Positions 1 to 10,806 are shown, counted from the first letter of the stretch. The stretch is 53,615 nucleotides of DNA from Chara braunii (GCA_003427395.1 BFEA01000186.1:2265780-2319394); one strand, 5' to 3'. Notes: a model not told the origin generated them from the sequence alone. Numbers and translations are program-made.

Positions 1-86
1 GAGGAGGAAACCAAACCTGACAGGGAAAGAAAGATAGGGAAAGAAAGATAATCCAATTATCACAAAGCAAATATATATATATATAT
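1..86. other. Window edge, AT microsatellite
   Basis: Short A-rich stretch with two GGGAAAGAAAGATA repeats, then (AT)n at about 70-86. No coding signal is visible. The (AT)n directly abuts the left arm of the foldback that follows. Confidence 0.6.
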
Positions 87-270
87 GTCCTCTTCTCTCT
101 CTCTGCCTACGGTTTACCGGGCAGTTCTATTTGTGAAGATATATATATTGTCACATTGTGAATCAGAGCTATATATATATATATATCGGGCAGTTCTGTT
201 TGTGACGATATATATATATCGTCAAATAGAACTGCCCGGTAAACCGTAGGCAGAGAGGGAGAAGAGGACA
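87..270. repeat. Foldback element, 48-bp inverted arms
   Basis: The arms at 87-134 and 223-270 are reverse complements with about one mismatch; both contain GCCTACGGTTTACCGGGCAG on one strand or the other. The loop holds (AT)n tracts and a third partial GGGCAGTTCTRTTTGTGA copy at 188-206. Related sequence recurs at 35384-35475 and, more diverged, at 16341-16395, so this is a dispersed family. No ORF in it is long enough for a transposase. It is probably a non-autonomous foldback element; no target duplication was recognised. Confidence 0.7.
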
Positions 271-560
271 ACAAACGAGGGGTTGTGACAATATATATAA
301 ACATATATATCTGTATGCCACGTCGCTGAAATAGGATGGTGTAGCGGTCGTCGTAGTAGTTGTCGTCGTCCTCGTCGTCATAGTTGTCCTACGAGCAGGG
401 GTGGTAAGGTGTGGCAGGAAAAACTTTTGTTTGTTAGTTAGTTAGTTAGATTGGCGGGGCGCAGTAGCCGGGGGGGTGACGGTACGTGGCAGGTGGCCAT
501 ACGTTGCTTTTTTTTTGGCTAGCAGCGGAGTTAATTAGATTGGGGCTGGGTGTACGTGGT
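271..560. other. No gene seen
   Basis: Contains an AT tract at 289-310, an imperfect GTC/GTA run at about 345-390 and a (TTAG)n run near 432-450. Six-frame readings are short and of simple-sequence composition. Confidence 0.6.
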
Positions 561-561
561 T

Positions 562-596
<35 letters not shown>

Positions 597-729
597 CGTA
601 GTAGTAGTACAATGGTAGGAGAAGAAGTCGTCGTGGACGATCATCATCGTAGTAGTAGAAGTAGTCTGCATCGTAATCGTCTTTGTCGTCGTTGTTGTAG
701 TAGTTGTCGTCGTCGTCGTCATCGTAGTA

Positions 730-798
<69 letters not shown>
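561..798. repeat. (GTA/GTC)n then (CT)n microsatellites
   Basis: An imperfect GTA/GTC trinucleotide tract at about 561-733 is followed by an almost pure (CT)n tract at 733-798, then C-runs. The apparent 100-180 codon ORFs across it (poly-Ser, RERE, poly-Thr) are translations of the repeat, not genes. Confidence 0.95.
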
Positions 799-801
<3 letters not shown>

Positions 802-1018
802 CCCCCCCACCCCCCACCCCAATACACACACACAAAAGGGCGACAAAAAGGGGAGGGAGAGATGAAATGCACAAACCTGAGTCTCCAATCTTCGTGTTGC
901 ATGTCCTCAGTCCAGTCGCCGCAAGTCGTTGCTCACCCTCCACGCAACGCACACCCCAAGCATCAGCGTCTGACTTTCACAATGCAGAGCCCAACCATGA
1001 ACAGCACCTCGAAGTGTA

Positions 1019-1112
1019 GTGTAGTGTGTGTGCGTGCGTGCGTGCGTGCGTGCGTGTGAGTGTGTCCCTCTCTGTGTGTGTATGTCTGATGTGTGCTTGT
1101 GTGTGTGTGTGT
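1019..1112. repeat. Imperfect (GT)n / (GTGC)n microsatellite
   Basis: GTGTGTGC and GTGCGTGC runs are interrupted by TCCCTCTCTG, then followed by (GT)n. It is simple-sequence DNA; the reading frames over it are artefacts. Confidence 0.9.
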
Positions 1113-3430
1113 GATGAGTGCGCGTTGTTCAAATGCCACGGACAACAACCCCTTTTCAACCGAGATGAGTCTTTGCGGTTAGATCGCCTTTTACTTATGC
1201 TTACGCATTTGTTTCTTTGTTAACCTCGCTTTTTTATACGTATATATTTTCTTGATACTCCCTTCTTCCGATACCTCTCGTCTACAAGGCTGGCCACTTT
1301 GGTTATGGTTGAGCGCCAGCTGCCAGTTCAGTTGCTCATGCGTATGCATTGAGCCTGGGCGCTTGCAAAAAGAAGCCGGAGGGTGAGTCAAATAAAGAGA
1401 CCAAGAAGATTAACACTTAACACAGTGGGAGGGAGAAGTGCTGCATGAGAAGAGGGAGGGAGGGAGGGAGGAAGGAGAGCAAAGAGAGGGAGGTGAGGGG
1501 AGACGGACTTCATAGGGGGGTTGTATTCACCGCCAGAGCAGACTACTGTCAGTGGAGTAAAAGTTGGGGCCTCCGTCAAGGATCAGAGGGTGGGTCATTG
1601 TTGTCATTTGGAGTGGAGGAACAGTCGGGCGGAAGTGAGGTAGAGGTGAGGTCGGTTGCACCAGGCGGAGGTTGAGGTTGAGGTTGATCAGTTGCGCTTG
1701 CACTCATAGTGGCGCAGCCTGCTACTGTAGTCGTGCAAATGCTACACAGTGACACAGGTGGTGGCTGCACCTCATGTCTGCTGCACGCGCAATCCTGCAG
1801 CACAGTAAGTCGCCGCCACATTGCGGACAGCGGACTCTGTATGCACTGTTCCTAGCTCACGCGACAAAGGCACAGCGGCAAGCAGGGGGGGCGGGGGGGC
1901 AAAGCGGAGGTCTGACGACCACCCAAAGCGCCGTGGTCATATTGTTGTTCGGGGACACACAAGTACTCCGCCTGGGAGGGGGCGGTGAGGAATCTGAGGA
2001 TGGGGTACGTCTGCGTAGACGAGGCATATGTAACAGCTGACCTGATGGGGATGAGGGATAATGAAGTCGATCGTGAATGGGAAGAAGGGAGGGAGGAGGC
2101 AGAGCAAGACTATGAAGGAGGGGGAGCAGGAGATGGAGGAGGAGATGATGTGGTGGAAAGACGCTGCTGAAGGGGGTGGTGCTGATCATGATGGGGCCCC
2201 AGGATGTGTAGGGTAGAGGGGGGCAAAAGTGCGAATAGCAGGTGGCAAACTATTAATTCTGCACTCAGCTGAGTCAGCTCTACTATTTAGAGTCCCTTTC
2301 TTGTCGGTCACCTGTTGGGTTGGCTTGGTTGGCCTGCGGTCACCGTCAGTCTGTAGGGGACAAGCTCAGCAGCACCCATTGTAATGGTATGATGCAGTGA
2401 TGCACACTGTTCTCTCCTACAGGCTACAGCCATTTCGACCTCAGCCATGTTGTCTGGCATAGTTGGCCACATTTGGCTGCATGGAGGGGTGATACTGCCT
2501 GTGCTCAAAATTTGTAGTCGGCAGGGGGGAGGGCAAGTGAAGTGCCCACCAGCATCTGGGAAAACCAATTTGTAAGCTAGGTGACATAAAAAAAAAAAAA
2601 AAAAAGACATAAGATTGCTTGCAGGGGCGCGGCGCAGAAAGATGCATCCGCGCTCCGCAGAGCTCAAAAAGGCACCAAAACGGTTACACGAAATGCCAGT
2701 GAAGTCGCGCCTAATTCCTAAAGCCAAATTGAAATTGAAAAGTTCAAAAAAAAAAAACGACGCCAGAAGTCTAAGACCCACCCGCGAATTTCTACGCCTG
2801 TTCCTATTCTATCATCCATCAACAAAATTTCCACGGGGCTTGCAGGGGCATCTTCAAAAATGTACATGCACAAAGAAAGGATTCGTTGCCAAGTATCCCA
2901 ATGAGCACCTGTGATTTCTGGATTCAAGAAAATCTGAGTAAAAAGAATTCCGAGTGCCCTCACTAAGGTGCGAGTAAATCCTATGTAAATGTACAGCAAA
3001 ATACAAAGAAAATTTCAAAACCTGCAGAAACGAAGAGTCAGGATTGGCCATCATGTCCCATCATGTATTGGGGCCCGTCAAGGACAAGCCCTGCGAATAG
3101 CGAAAAGCCAAAACCACAACCAAGACATGCTGCGCCCGACATCAACATAAATCCAACCTGGACCTGTGAATACGCCCGTACGTCGTACGGCTGTTTGTAG
3201 TACTTTGTACGTGCCCGTACGAAGTGCCGAAACCCCCAACCCAAAAAGAAAAAAATAATAAAAACAATAAAAACAATATGGGGATGTAGAGCGTTTCGTT
3301 CTCTAGCGCCCCTTTTTTTTTGGGGGGGGCGGGGGGGCGGCGGGGACTCTGTTTTTATATTTAAAAATAATAGAAATCCTCAAAACGGGGGGAAAAACAA
3401 AAAACAAAATAAAGAAATAAAATTTGGTTG
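1113..3430. other. Gene-free stretch, nothing recognised
   Basis: GGGA-rich purine tracts lie at 1440-1500 and 2080-2160, poly-A at 2588-2605, A-runs at 2746-2758, and a cluster of GTACG palindromes at 3176-3224. A G-run/C-run block sits at 3310-3345. Short ORFs show no recognisable domain and look compositional. Confidence 0.55.
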
Positions 3431-3540
3431 GTTGACTGATTTATTGATTGATTGATTGTCGATGGATTGCTTGTCCATTGATTGAATGATTGATTGATTG
3501 TCGATGGATTGCTTGTCGATTGATTGATTGATTGATTGAC
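3431..3540. repeat. (GATT)n-rich tandem repeat
   Basis: Runs of TTGATTGATTGATTG alternate with GTCGATGGATTGCTTGTC. The composite unit of about 46 bp is present roughly twice. The Asn/Gln/Ser-rich minus-strand ORFs here are repeat translations. Confidence 0.85.
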
Positions 3541-4553
3541 TGTTTGGTTCAAAAACTAAAAGCGCATCAGCGCGCAGCTGTGGGAGGGACAGACCGCTCC
3601 CTCTGTCTGTGTGTGCACGGCAAGCAGCGTAACAGGGCATGCATACATGATTGCCTAAGAAGAAAGACCTCAAGACTTTTGCACAGAACAATCCATACCA
3701 CAGGAGAAATCAAAGCACCCATAATTGGGGTGAAACCACAGACAGGAAGTCAAAAAGCAGTAAGACAACAAGACAATAAAGTAGACAACAGACCAAGTAA
3801 CAGAAAAACACAAAGCAAAAAAATAAAATAAGAAAATAAAAACTGATGATAGATTGTTTCGTCGGAGTTGCACCGACTCATCAGGAGGCTGAACCCTCGA
3901 CAATCTGCGGAATCCCCGTATTTGATGGTTTCGGTCATGAACCCTTTGACCCTTGTTGAAGGCAGACTGTCCCCAAGAGGAAACACTACAGGGGACGACA
4001 GAGCGAGTGAACCAGCAGCTGGGCGACCATGGAGCGGAGCACAAGGCACCAGCAACAAGGCAACCAACCAACATGGCACACAAGCACAGAAGGCACGACC
4101 AACGGATGAGCAGCACGGCAGCAGAGCAGCGAAGCGCAAGGCAACACCAACAACACGGCCACACCGCACAGCGAACACATCAACCCACAAAGAACCACAC
4201 ACGAAGCAAGCGGGACAGGCAGCAGGGCAGCGGCGGAGCGCAGACGAGGACGTCCACACATCCAACACGGAGCAAAGCAGCACATGACCTACTCACATCA
4301 CGATAGAACCCCGCAGACTGTTGGTTCCCACCACCCGCTGAGCCAGGGGGACACTCCGACGACCATCCATCATCACCGACAGGCAACACAGACATCCCGA
4401 ACCGAGCGGCCCCCCTAAGAGTGCAGCTGGCACTCCAAACCAGGAACCACCGACTGTTTGGCACTACTTAAGGGTGCTCAATTGGGCACACAAAAAGATA
4501 GAAAAAATCAAGGGGAGGACATACAACAGAAGGAGGACTAACAACATAAAACT

Positions 4554-4556
<3 letters not shown>
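3541..4556. other. Gene-free stretch with GCA-rich quasi-repeat
   Basis: 3843-3870 carries a TTGTTTCGTCGGAGTT motif shared with 35459-35475. From about 4010 to 4280 the plus strand is a loose succession of GCA-rich words (CAAGGCA, CAGCA, CACGGCA) that also dominate 48.85-49.83 kb and the opposite strand of 29.6-30.0 kb. No protein domain is visible. Confidence 0.5.
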
Positions 4557-4592
<36 letters not shown>

Positions 4593-4745
4593 CATGTGTG
4601 TGTGTGAGCGTGTGTGTGTCCGTGCATGTGTGTGTGCGTGTGTTGTGCATGTGTGTGTGGCGGGGGGGGGGAGCCGGGAAGGCGGGAGGGGAGGACCCTC
4701 CCCCAACCAATCAATCAATCAATCAATCAACCAATCCATCAATTA
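4557..4745. repeat. (GT)n and (CAAT)n microsatellites
   Basis: (GT)n with a few interruptions at 4557-4656, a G-run, then (CAAT)n at 4706-4745. Similar CAAT/GATT tracts sit at 3431-3540 and 5565-5596, each near a poly-A or poly-T tract, which suggests retroposon tails. Confidence 0.85.
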
Positions 4746-4767
4746 ATCATTAAACAAACAAGCAATC

Positions 4768-4970
4768 TTTTTTTTTTTTTTTTTTTTGAAGGCTGACCCG
4801 GGTGATTCTAGCGATGCTGGTATCAGCAGACACCGCTAGCACTCCAGGCGGGCTCCATCTATTGGTGGGGAGCAGCACCTGCTGGAAACCGGGTCCAGTG
4901 TCCCGTACATTGGAAATAACATGCACAAGGAGTCATGAGACAGTGTGCTGGAAACCGGGTCCAGCGTCTC
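4768..4970 (-). mobile_element. Poly-A SINE-like element, minus strand, two partial units
   Basis: A 20-nt T-run (4768-4787) is the complement of a poly-A tail. Reading the minus strand into it gives GGACCCGGTTTCCAGCAGG, GCTGCTCCCCACC and AATAGATGGAGC, the same order as at 7699-7780 and 50845-50984. A second partial unit of the core lies at 4945-4970 and a third fragment at 5251-5276. There is no ORF. It is best read as a SINE or the 3' tail of a retroposon; no tRNA promoter boxes are obvious. Confidence 0.65.
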
Positions 4971-5250
4971 ATTGCTAACTGCCTGTTCTTTCCAGAGCCA
5001 AGGTCTTGGTCTGAGACCCCGCAGGGCCACTGGGGGGCACCAGTGGTCCGTGTCGGATTCCAGCCTGCCTTTCATATCTCCCTATCCCACTATCCTTGGT
5101 CTTAAGCTGATAAAACTATGTGAAAATCTAAAAAGTCTGAGAGGTCTTAGAGATCAAAAAAACAATTAACACCAACTGAGGAAAAGGACTAAGTAAACCG
5201 GGCAGCAACCAGACAACAAGCAAACAGCCAAACTTTTGTGTGAGAGCCGA

Positions 5251-5276
5251 TGCTGGAAAACGGGTCCAGCGTCCCA
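5251..5276 (-). repeat. Fragment of the poly-A SINE-like family
   Basis: The minus strand carries the TGGACCCG..TTTCCAGCA core of the family seen at 4768-4970. Only this core is preserved and no tail is attached. Confidence 0.45.
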
Positions 5277-5564
5277 TCCTGATCTGTCCTGTAAACGGGG
5301 CTGTAGCAGGGGCTAAGGCTGAGCCTTCCCCCACTTAATTGCTGCTCTGATTGTCAAGAGTGCTTTCTGTGCCATCCTGCATAACCCATCCAAACTCCCG
5401 ACTCAAGACCCAGTTATTTCTACTAGGGATAAAGGATGTGGAGGGAAGGGGTCCGGGAAGTCGGAGGCGGGCCTCATTGGGAAGCTCAGGTCAATATCAG
5501 TCCAATCTTTAAATCGCAGGCAATAATCCCTGCTTACCCTCTCGTCCTCCCCCTGAAACTCAAC

Positions 5565-5670
5565 AAGCAATCAATCAATCAATCAATCAATCAATCTTTT
5601 TTTGCCTTTTTTTTTCACCCCCAGCCCCCCCCCCAAAAGTCCTTTTTTTCCCTTTTTTTTATGTCTGGGG
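5565..5670. repeat. (CAAT)n with T-runs and C-runs
   Basis: (CAAT)n at 5565-5596 is followed by several T-runs and a C-run. This looks like simple-sequence or retroposon-tail DNA. Confidence 0.75.
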
Positions 5671-6464
5671 GGTGCCCCTGACACCTGCACCTCCACCCTG
5701 CAGTCTGTTTAGCCAAGTCCCCCCGGCAAGGCCCCGAAAAAGCAATGTACGGGGACGCGCCGTACGACTCCCCAGGGCGCCGTTTGTACGGCCCGCCGAA
5801 AATGGGACCTCGCCCCTGGACTGAGTAAAGGAACTGGAACTGGATTAGATCGACCCCGGTTATTCAGCGAGCACTAAGAAAGGAAGGGGCTCAGGACCTT
5901 GCTCATGCACAGAAGTTGGTGTGTCACACGTGGGACGGCACTCTGGTACGATTGTGTACAAAACTATAATAATTACGATGTGGGAGGGCACTTTGACAAA
6001 AGTGGGAGGACACTTTGACAGACTTGGGAGGACACAAACAATCTGCCACAAGTAACCAAAAACGTTTTTGATGAATGGGTCTAAAAGTTGAACTCGTTTC
6101 CGTTATTTGAACAGGGAATGCACAGAGCCAGAAAAGGTGAATGCACAGAGCGAGAAATATTGTCTACGCTCTTTTGATGCGATACTGAGGTTACTTTCCC
6201 CAGTGCAGGGAGAGTAGCGCATACGAAGGAGATTTTTAGTCGAGGATATTTTGTTTTCCCCATTTTACTTGTTCAAAAATATGGAGAAAAGCATTCAGTA
6301 CCATTTCCGTCTAGACTTCATTTTTTAGACGGTATGAAAAAAAGCTTTCAAGTTTCAACAGCATCTGTTTCTCTTTGTTTGTATGTGTGTTCAATTTGTA
6401 TTTCTCAATAACTCTGTCACACCGTAGAACTACCGGTAGCTCTACTCTACGGTATAAGTGGGAT
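5671..6464. other. Gene-free stretch
   Basis: GTACGG-rich palindromic words at 5740-5790 resemble those at 3176-3224. GGAACTGGAACTGG at 5830-5844 is a short direct repeat, and TGGGAGG(A/G)CACTTTGAC is repeated at 5980-6020. No supported ORF. Confidence 0.5.
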
Positions 6465-6592
6465 ATAGGGCCTCGCTGCACTACTCTCGACGTGCACAAA
6501 AGACAAAAGTATTGGCGGTGTATCTTTCCATATTCTAGCGGAAGATTCACTCTCGTTTTGCACATTTCGAGAGTAATGCAGCGAGGCCCATA
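6465..6592. repeat. Foldback element, about 36-bp arms
   Basis: The arms at 6465-6501 and 6556-6592 are inverted copies (GGGCCTCGCTGCA..CTCTCGA..TGCACAAAA) with a few mismatches. The 54-bp centre contains CTTTCCATATT. A diverged partial relative, in the opposite orientation, lies at 22801-22876. Non-coding; probably a foldback or MITE-like element. Confidence 0.65.
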
Positions 6593-6785
6593 GCCCAGGA
6601 AACATGACCCAGTTTCACTTACGACCATAAAGGTTGAGACCAAACAACACAAATGCTAATCAAATTAACACCAATCCTATCTCAGCCAATCACCCTCAGG
6701 CTGCCTACGCTACGAAATAGACTATCCTAGCCTACTCATCTAATCTAATCAGGCCTACGTTGTAGCTACCAGGTCTACACAACCT

Positions 6786-6949
6786 GGGGCTCGTTCCCAC
6801 CTGCGCATTTTCGTTGTAGGAGGCTACCACGAAGCGACTGGCGGTCGTCTAGGAACCATCGATTTTGTCAATCCATGGTCCTCAGGCGCCCGCCATTCTC
6901 TTCGTGGTAGCCTCCTACAACGAAAATCCGCTGGTGGGACCGAGCCCCT
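6786..6949. mobile_element. MITE-like foldback with about 49-bp terminal inverted repeats
   Basis: The left arm begins GGGGCTCG at 6786 and runs through TTTTCGTTGTAGGAGGCTAC to about 6833. The right arm at about 6901-6949 is its reverse complement and ends CGAGCCCC; the inner 28 bp match perfectly. The centre is about 66 bp and carries no ORF. Size and structure fit a small non-autonomous DNA transposon. No convincing target-site duplication was seen, so the superfamily is unknown. Confidence 0.7.
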
Positions 6950-7698
6950 CGTGGAGCGTCGACCCTTATTCAGCGACACTGTCCTAACAGACTACTAAGT
7001 CTCTAGTCACCAAGTGTCCTGGTACCTCAGTCGCCCCCTCTAGCCTCCCCCTTACCGACCAAGGACTCGGGTCCCCTAGAGTAAACTCCTAACTACAAAA
7101 AGAAATGCCACAAGGCCACAAAAACACACAAACCAAAAAAATAAGGGAAGACCCTAATTACATCACCTTCGACCTCTCTGTCAATCTAGATGTCGACTAT
7201 TCTCTGAGTCACCTGGCTTCCCAACAACCAATTCGAGAACACCCGACCCTTGGTGCGTTGATAACCCACCAATAAAATGACCAATTGCTTCCCTTTGACC
7301 CATGTTTTCAAGAACCACCACCTTGCCCGCGTGCTCCCCTTCCCTCACGGACGTTTCCCTTCCAGATGGCCAAGATGGCCTGCCTCATCCCCTTCTTGAT
7401 TGTCGTCTGAATTTCAATGTCTGGGTAAGCTCTCCGTTCGCATCTCGACCGATTCCGTCCTCTCTGTCGAAATCTTTGTGCAGATAACCGCTCTGCCCAC
7501 CTGGGCAATGTAAGACCACCCCCTTTTTCGCAGATCGTTCTTCTAGCGAATCCCCGTACCACCCTTTCCTTGCTCCACTCCACTTCTCTCTCTTACTCCC
7601 ATCTTCTGCCAATGGAGTGCCCACTGCCCAGCACTGCCATAAACATAACCATTTGCCGTTCCCGAGCCAATGAGTTGCAGAGAATATGGTTGTATCTA
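6950..7698. other. Gene-free stretch
   Basis: C-rich DNA with no protein domain recognised in any frame. The short ORFs at 7302-7600 on both strands overlap each other and look compositional. Confidence 0.5.
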
Positions 7699-7780
7699 TG
7701 GGACGCTGGACCCGGTTTCCAGCAGGTGCTGCTCCCCACCAATAGATGGAGGCTTTTTCCAAAAAAAAAAAAAAAAAAAA
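7699..7780 (+). mobile_element. Poly-A SINE-like element, plus strand
   Basis: Starts GGGACGCTGGACCC, continues GTTTCCAGCAGGTGCTGCTC and the CCACCAATAGATGGAGG block, and ends in a pure 20-nt poly-A at 7761-7780. It is the cleanest copy of a family also seen at 4768-4970, 43527-43620 and 50845-50984. There is no ORF and no clear pol III box, so it may be only a 3' portion. Confidence 0.7.
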
Positions 7781-9103
7781 GAGAGTTGCAGTAACCTGTA
7801 CGAAAGAAAAAATATTGGGACAACCATGCGGCAGTCACAAAACAAGTTTGTAAATGTGCATTTGAAACACGGGTCGAGTCTTCGCCCCAGTCCGACATTC
7901 AGTTGAAACTCGGGCTGCCGTTTCTGACAAAGGGCCACCTTTTGTATTGCACTTCAGTCACAGACGGCACCGCCACGTAGACGGCTATGATCGCCCTCGC
8001 CATAAGTGCTGGGGCAACTGGAACTCGAACCGGTCGACATGGGTTCCAGTTCGGGAGCGCGAGCGGACGCCAAATTGGGAAGTTGTTTCCGCCAATTTTC
8101 TCTCTCATACGTTGTTCGTGTTTATGCGAAGTTCGAGTAACCGTGAGAGGAGAAGGTCGCCATGCAAAGTTAGAGGGGCTGGAGTAGCAGGATAAGGAAG
8201 AAGGGGGAGGGATGGTTAGGATGCGCGATCAGGTGCATGAGAGGATCAGGATATGTCCCGTCAGGATGGGGATGAAGCGACGAAGGAAGGATCAGGGAGC
8301 ATCCTGAAGTACATGGGGGGAAAAGGTCTGAATGTCAGCCAATCGGGGTAAGGGTATGCGAACCGACGAAGTGCAGGGGAAAGAACGCCAAGGCAACAGG
8401 GTACGGAATGCAGGTCGTAGAGGGGGGATCCGTACATGGTGGGGGGGGAAATAGTTTGGACGACAGGAAGGGGAGCTTAGTGCAGTGGGAACAGTTAGCA
8501 AGAAAAGGAGAAAGCATGATCATAACGAAGGGCCCAAATCACGAGAGATGTAGGGTAGATGTGGATATGCAGATGATGGAAGAGAGAAAGAGAGAGAAGA
8601 GCGTCAGACACAGGAAGAGAGGAGAAGCCCCATTGAGGGCTGGAATAGAAGCTCGAAAAGCATCCCAACGGCAAAGACAAAGGGGTGAGGAAGACTGGGA
8701 GAGAGAGGCGTCGCAGACAGAACATCGACAAAATAAGAATGGGGAAAGAAGGAATCTGGAGGGGGGATGAAGGGCACAAGTTGAAAGATGGAATCAAACA
8801 AGCAGAAGGGAGGAAGGGAAAAAGTGAGCACGAAGGAATGGAGAGAGAGAGAGAGAGGGAGTTCAAATATACGGTCGACCGACATTCTATTCTAATCTAA
8901 TTTAATTAGATTAGAGACGTTGTACAAGCGCTTTGTTGCTTGCCTCTCTACTCTACTTGTGAAGCAGCCCGCGACCTCTTACAGCCCTCTATCCCATTCG
9001 ACCTGAAAGGTTCACCGGTTCCACCAAATGCTCTCATCCCGAAATGGGATTCCAACTGTCAGGTTGGACGAGAACGCAGATTGCGCTTCAGGTGCTGTTG
9101 CCA
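7781..9103. other. Gene-free stretch, strand-asymmetric purines
   Basis: From about 8160 to 8870 the plus strand is strongly purine-rich (GGAAG, GAGAGA words), so the minus-strand ORFs read as Ser/Leu/Pro-rich artefacts. AATCTAATTTAATTAGATTA near 8894 is a short palindromic TAATC cluster resembling the degenerate TCTAATC tract at 27.9-28.3 kb. No gene seen. Confidence 0.5.
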
Positions 9104-9208
9104 CTTCAATTACGTCAAGCAAAAGGGAAGAAACAAATTATTGAAGCTAAATTGGTTTTTAAGCGATCTAAAGCTCGTTTAGAAGCTAGTAGTATCAATA
9201 ATAAATAG
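9104..9208 (+). pseudogene. atpE: Plastid atpE 3'-end fragment (nuclear plastid insertion)
   Basis: In frame from 9104 to the TAG at 9206-9208, the translation includes QAKGKKQIIEAKLVFKRSKA followed by RLEASSINNK and a stop. This matches the C-terminal helical domain of the chloroplast ATP synthase epsilon subunit, whose usual ending is close to GRRQ.IEANLALRRARTRVEA. Only about 34 of roughly 130 codons are present and there is no start, so the piece cannot make a subunit. The following bases to about 9415 are far more AT-rich than the surroundings, as expected for plastid spacer DNA. I infer a plastid-to-nucleus transfer truncated inside atpE. A plastid contig misassembly is less likely because both flanks are nuclear-type repeats. 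Confidence 0.75.
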
Positions 9209-9413
9209 ATGTATAAGATAAGACAAATAATCTTTTTTTTAGATAAACGTAAACATATGCAGTGAATTTCAAGAAAGAAAGATATCTATCAAAAACAAAG
9301 ATATCTATATTCTATTATTAATGTCCATATCATTGATTCTATTGAGGACTCTTGAAATTAAGATAAAAATGTCAATTTCTCATATTTGTATATTGACTTA
9401 CAATGAATAGATC

Positions 9414-9415
<2 letters not shown>
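9209..9415 (+). other. AT-rich stretch downstream of atpE, probable plastid spacer
   Basis: AT-rich DNA with a repeated AAAGATATCTAT motif (9280-9312). It ends where a (GA)n microsatellite begins. It is inferred to be part of the same organelle insertion as the atpE fragment; no tRNA was recognised. Confidence 0.5.

Positions 9416-9463
<48 letters not shown>
9416..9463. repeat. (GA)n microsatellite
   Basis: Pure GA dinucleotide run at the right boundary of the organelle-like AT-rich block. Confidence 0.95.
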
Positions 9464-9465
<2 letters not shown>

Positions 9466-10153
9466 CCATATCTTCTACAGATCATGTTGGGAGCACTGAC
9501 TGTACTCTACGTTGTGGGGGTGCGAGGGATAACATAAAGAGAGGAGCGCTCATGATTTCCAAAAGAGAAAACAGTTACAAGAGAAGCGTGGAACACAAAC
9601 ACCTTTGTCTCTATCTTTCTCTCTGGCATGTCATATTGGTCCCACACCAAATGAGGGTTTCTCACTAGCAATTTGGCAGAGCTCAGGGGTGGAAGGCAAA
9701 TGTGTTCATACAACAGGTTGCCTTTGTCAAATTTGGACACTCTCACTGAGGCTTTTTTCAAGATGACTTCTGTTGTTGCCTCTGTGTGTGTGTGGGTGTT
9801 GGTGTGGGTGTGTGTGTGGGGGGGGGGGGGCGCATAACCACATTGCCTTTACATACTCGTTTTTTCTTCGATTTGTGCAGGCATAACCGCACCGGCCTTA
9901 CTCGTCGTAATTTATCTCCCTCTTGAGATTTTTCTCAACATCGTCTTACTCATCGTAATTTATCTCCCTCTTGAGGTTTCCCTCGCCATCGTCATCAGTT
10001 CTGTTGTGCTCGGGTGAGCTACAGCCCAGGATCAAACTCCCACAGGGGGGCGAGCCCCATTCATCTACCCATCCAAGCAGCAGATGAGGACACACTGAGC
10101 TGTAAGCTCTGCTTCATCTCCTCCTTCGTCGGTATCGCCCCCCCCCCCCCCCC
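9464..10153. other. Gene-free stretch with (GT)n/G-run and C-run
   Basis: A (GT)n and G-run lie at 9785-9831. There is a direct repeat of TCGTAATTTATCTCCCTC at 9903-9920 and 9953-9970. A poly-C tract at 10139-10153 leads into the assembly gap. No gene supported. Confidence 0.55.
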
Positions 10154-10353
10154 NNNNNNNNNNNNNNNNNNNNNNNNNNNNNNNNNNNNNNNNNNNNNNN
10201 NNNNNNNNNNNNNNNNNNNNNNNNNNNNNNNNNNNNNNNNNNNNNNNNNNNNNNNNNNNNNNNNNNNNNNNNNNNNNNNNNNNNNNNNNNNNNNNNNNNN
10301 NNNNNNNNNNNNNNNNNNNNNNNNNNNNNNNNNNNNNNNNNNNNNNNNNNNNN
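10154..10353. other. Assembly gap, 200 N
   Basis: Exactly 200 unspecified bases, flanked on the left by a C-homopolymer. ORFs drawn across it are meaningless. Confidence 1.
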
Positions 10354-10578
10354 CAGAAATCAATCAACCAACAAGATGCAAGGTACTGTTTGGCTTATTA
10401 CAGCGAAAAGCCAATTAGAGAAAGTGTTCTCGACGAGGCTTTGTATGAATGAACCAGGGCCAGCAAATGCCAGAGCAGTGTCATTCTTGGCAGAAGAAAA
10501 ATATTATTATGTCTTGCATGTCCTGGTCAACGACGGAAAAAGCGCTCCCCAGTAATCTTTTGGCAAAGTCTGATTGCC

Positions 10579-10806
10579 ATGGCTGCTTCCAGCCCCATCA
10601 CCGCTCCGAACGGTTCCTTCGTGCTGTCCAGCGGGCATCCATCAGCCCTTATGGCAGCGCAGGTTCAGCTGCGGGTTGCCAACTCGAGTGCCGTAAGGAA
10701 ACCAGGCCATAGTAGTGAGCTGCCTGCACATGGAGGGAGCAAACGCACGCCAGCCTTGGGCTCCCATCTGGACGAAGCAGAAGCTATTCCTTGCTCCGTG
10801 CAATGA
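10579..10806 (+). CDS. Possible first exon, unknown protein (weak)
   Basis: An ATG in good context (GCCATGGCTGCTTCC) opens 75 codons beginning MAASSPITAPNGSFVLSSG, a Ser/Ala-rich, acid-poor N-terminus of the kind used for organelle targeting. A plausible donor, GCC^GTAAGG, occurs in phase 0 at about 10693. Splicing there would join in frame to the candidate exon at 10986. I do not recognise the peptide. It may be chance; cDNA would decide. Confidence 0.25.
   Translation: MAASSPITAPNGSFVLSSGHPSALMAAQVQLRVANSSAVRKPGHSSELPAHGGSKRTPALGSHLDEAEAIPCSVQ

Noticed and set aside
486-1019. 177-codon ORF and antisense partners with Ser, Arg and RERE runs
   Set aside because: They are translations of GTA/GTC and CT microsatellites; composition follows the repeat in every frame.
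4020-4290. Overlapping plus-strand ORFs of 117-139 codons
   Set aside because: They are translations of the GCA-rich quasi-repeat, with Gln/Thr/Ala/His bias in all frames.
10021-10045. Minus-strand GGGAGTTTGATCCTGGGCT, like the start of 16S rRNA
   Set aside because: Only about 14 nt match before it diverges, and there is no organelle-type context; probably chance.
10014-10418. ORFs spanning the 200-N gap (and others spanning 32717-33016)
   Set aside because: The reading frame across unspecified bases has no meaning.
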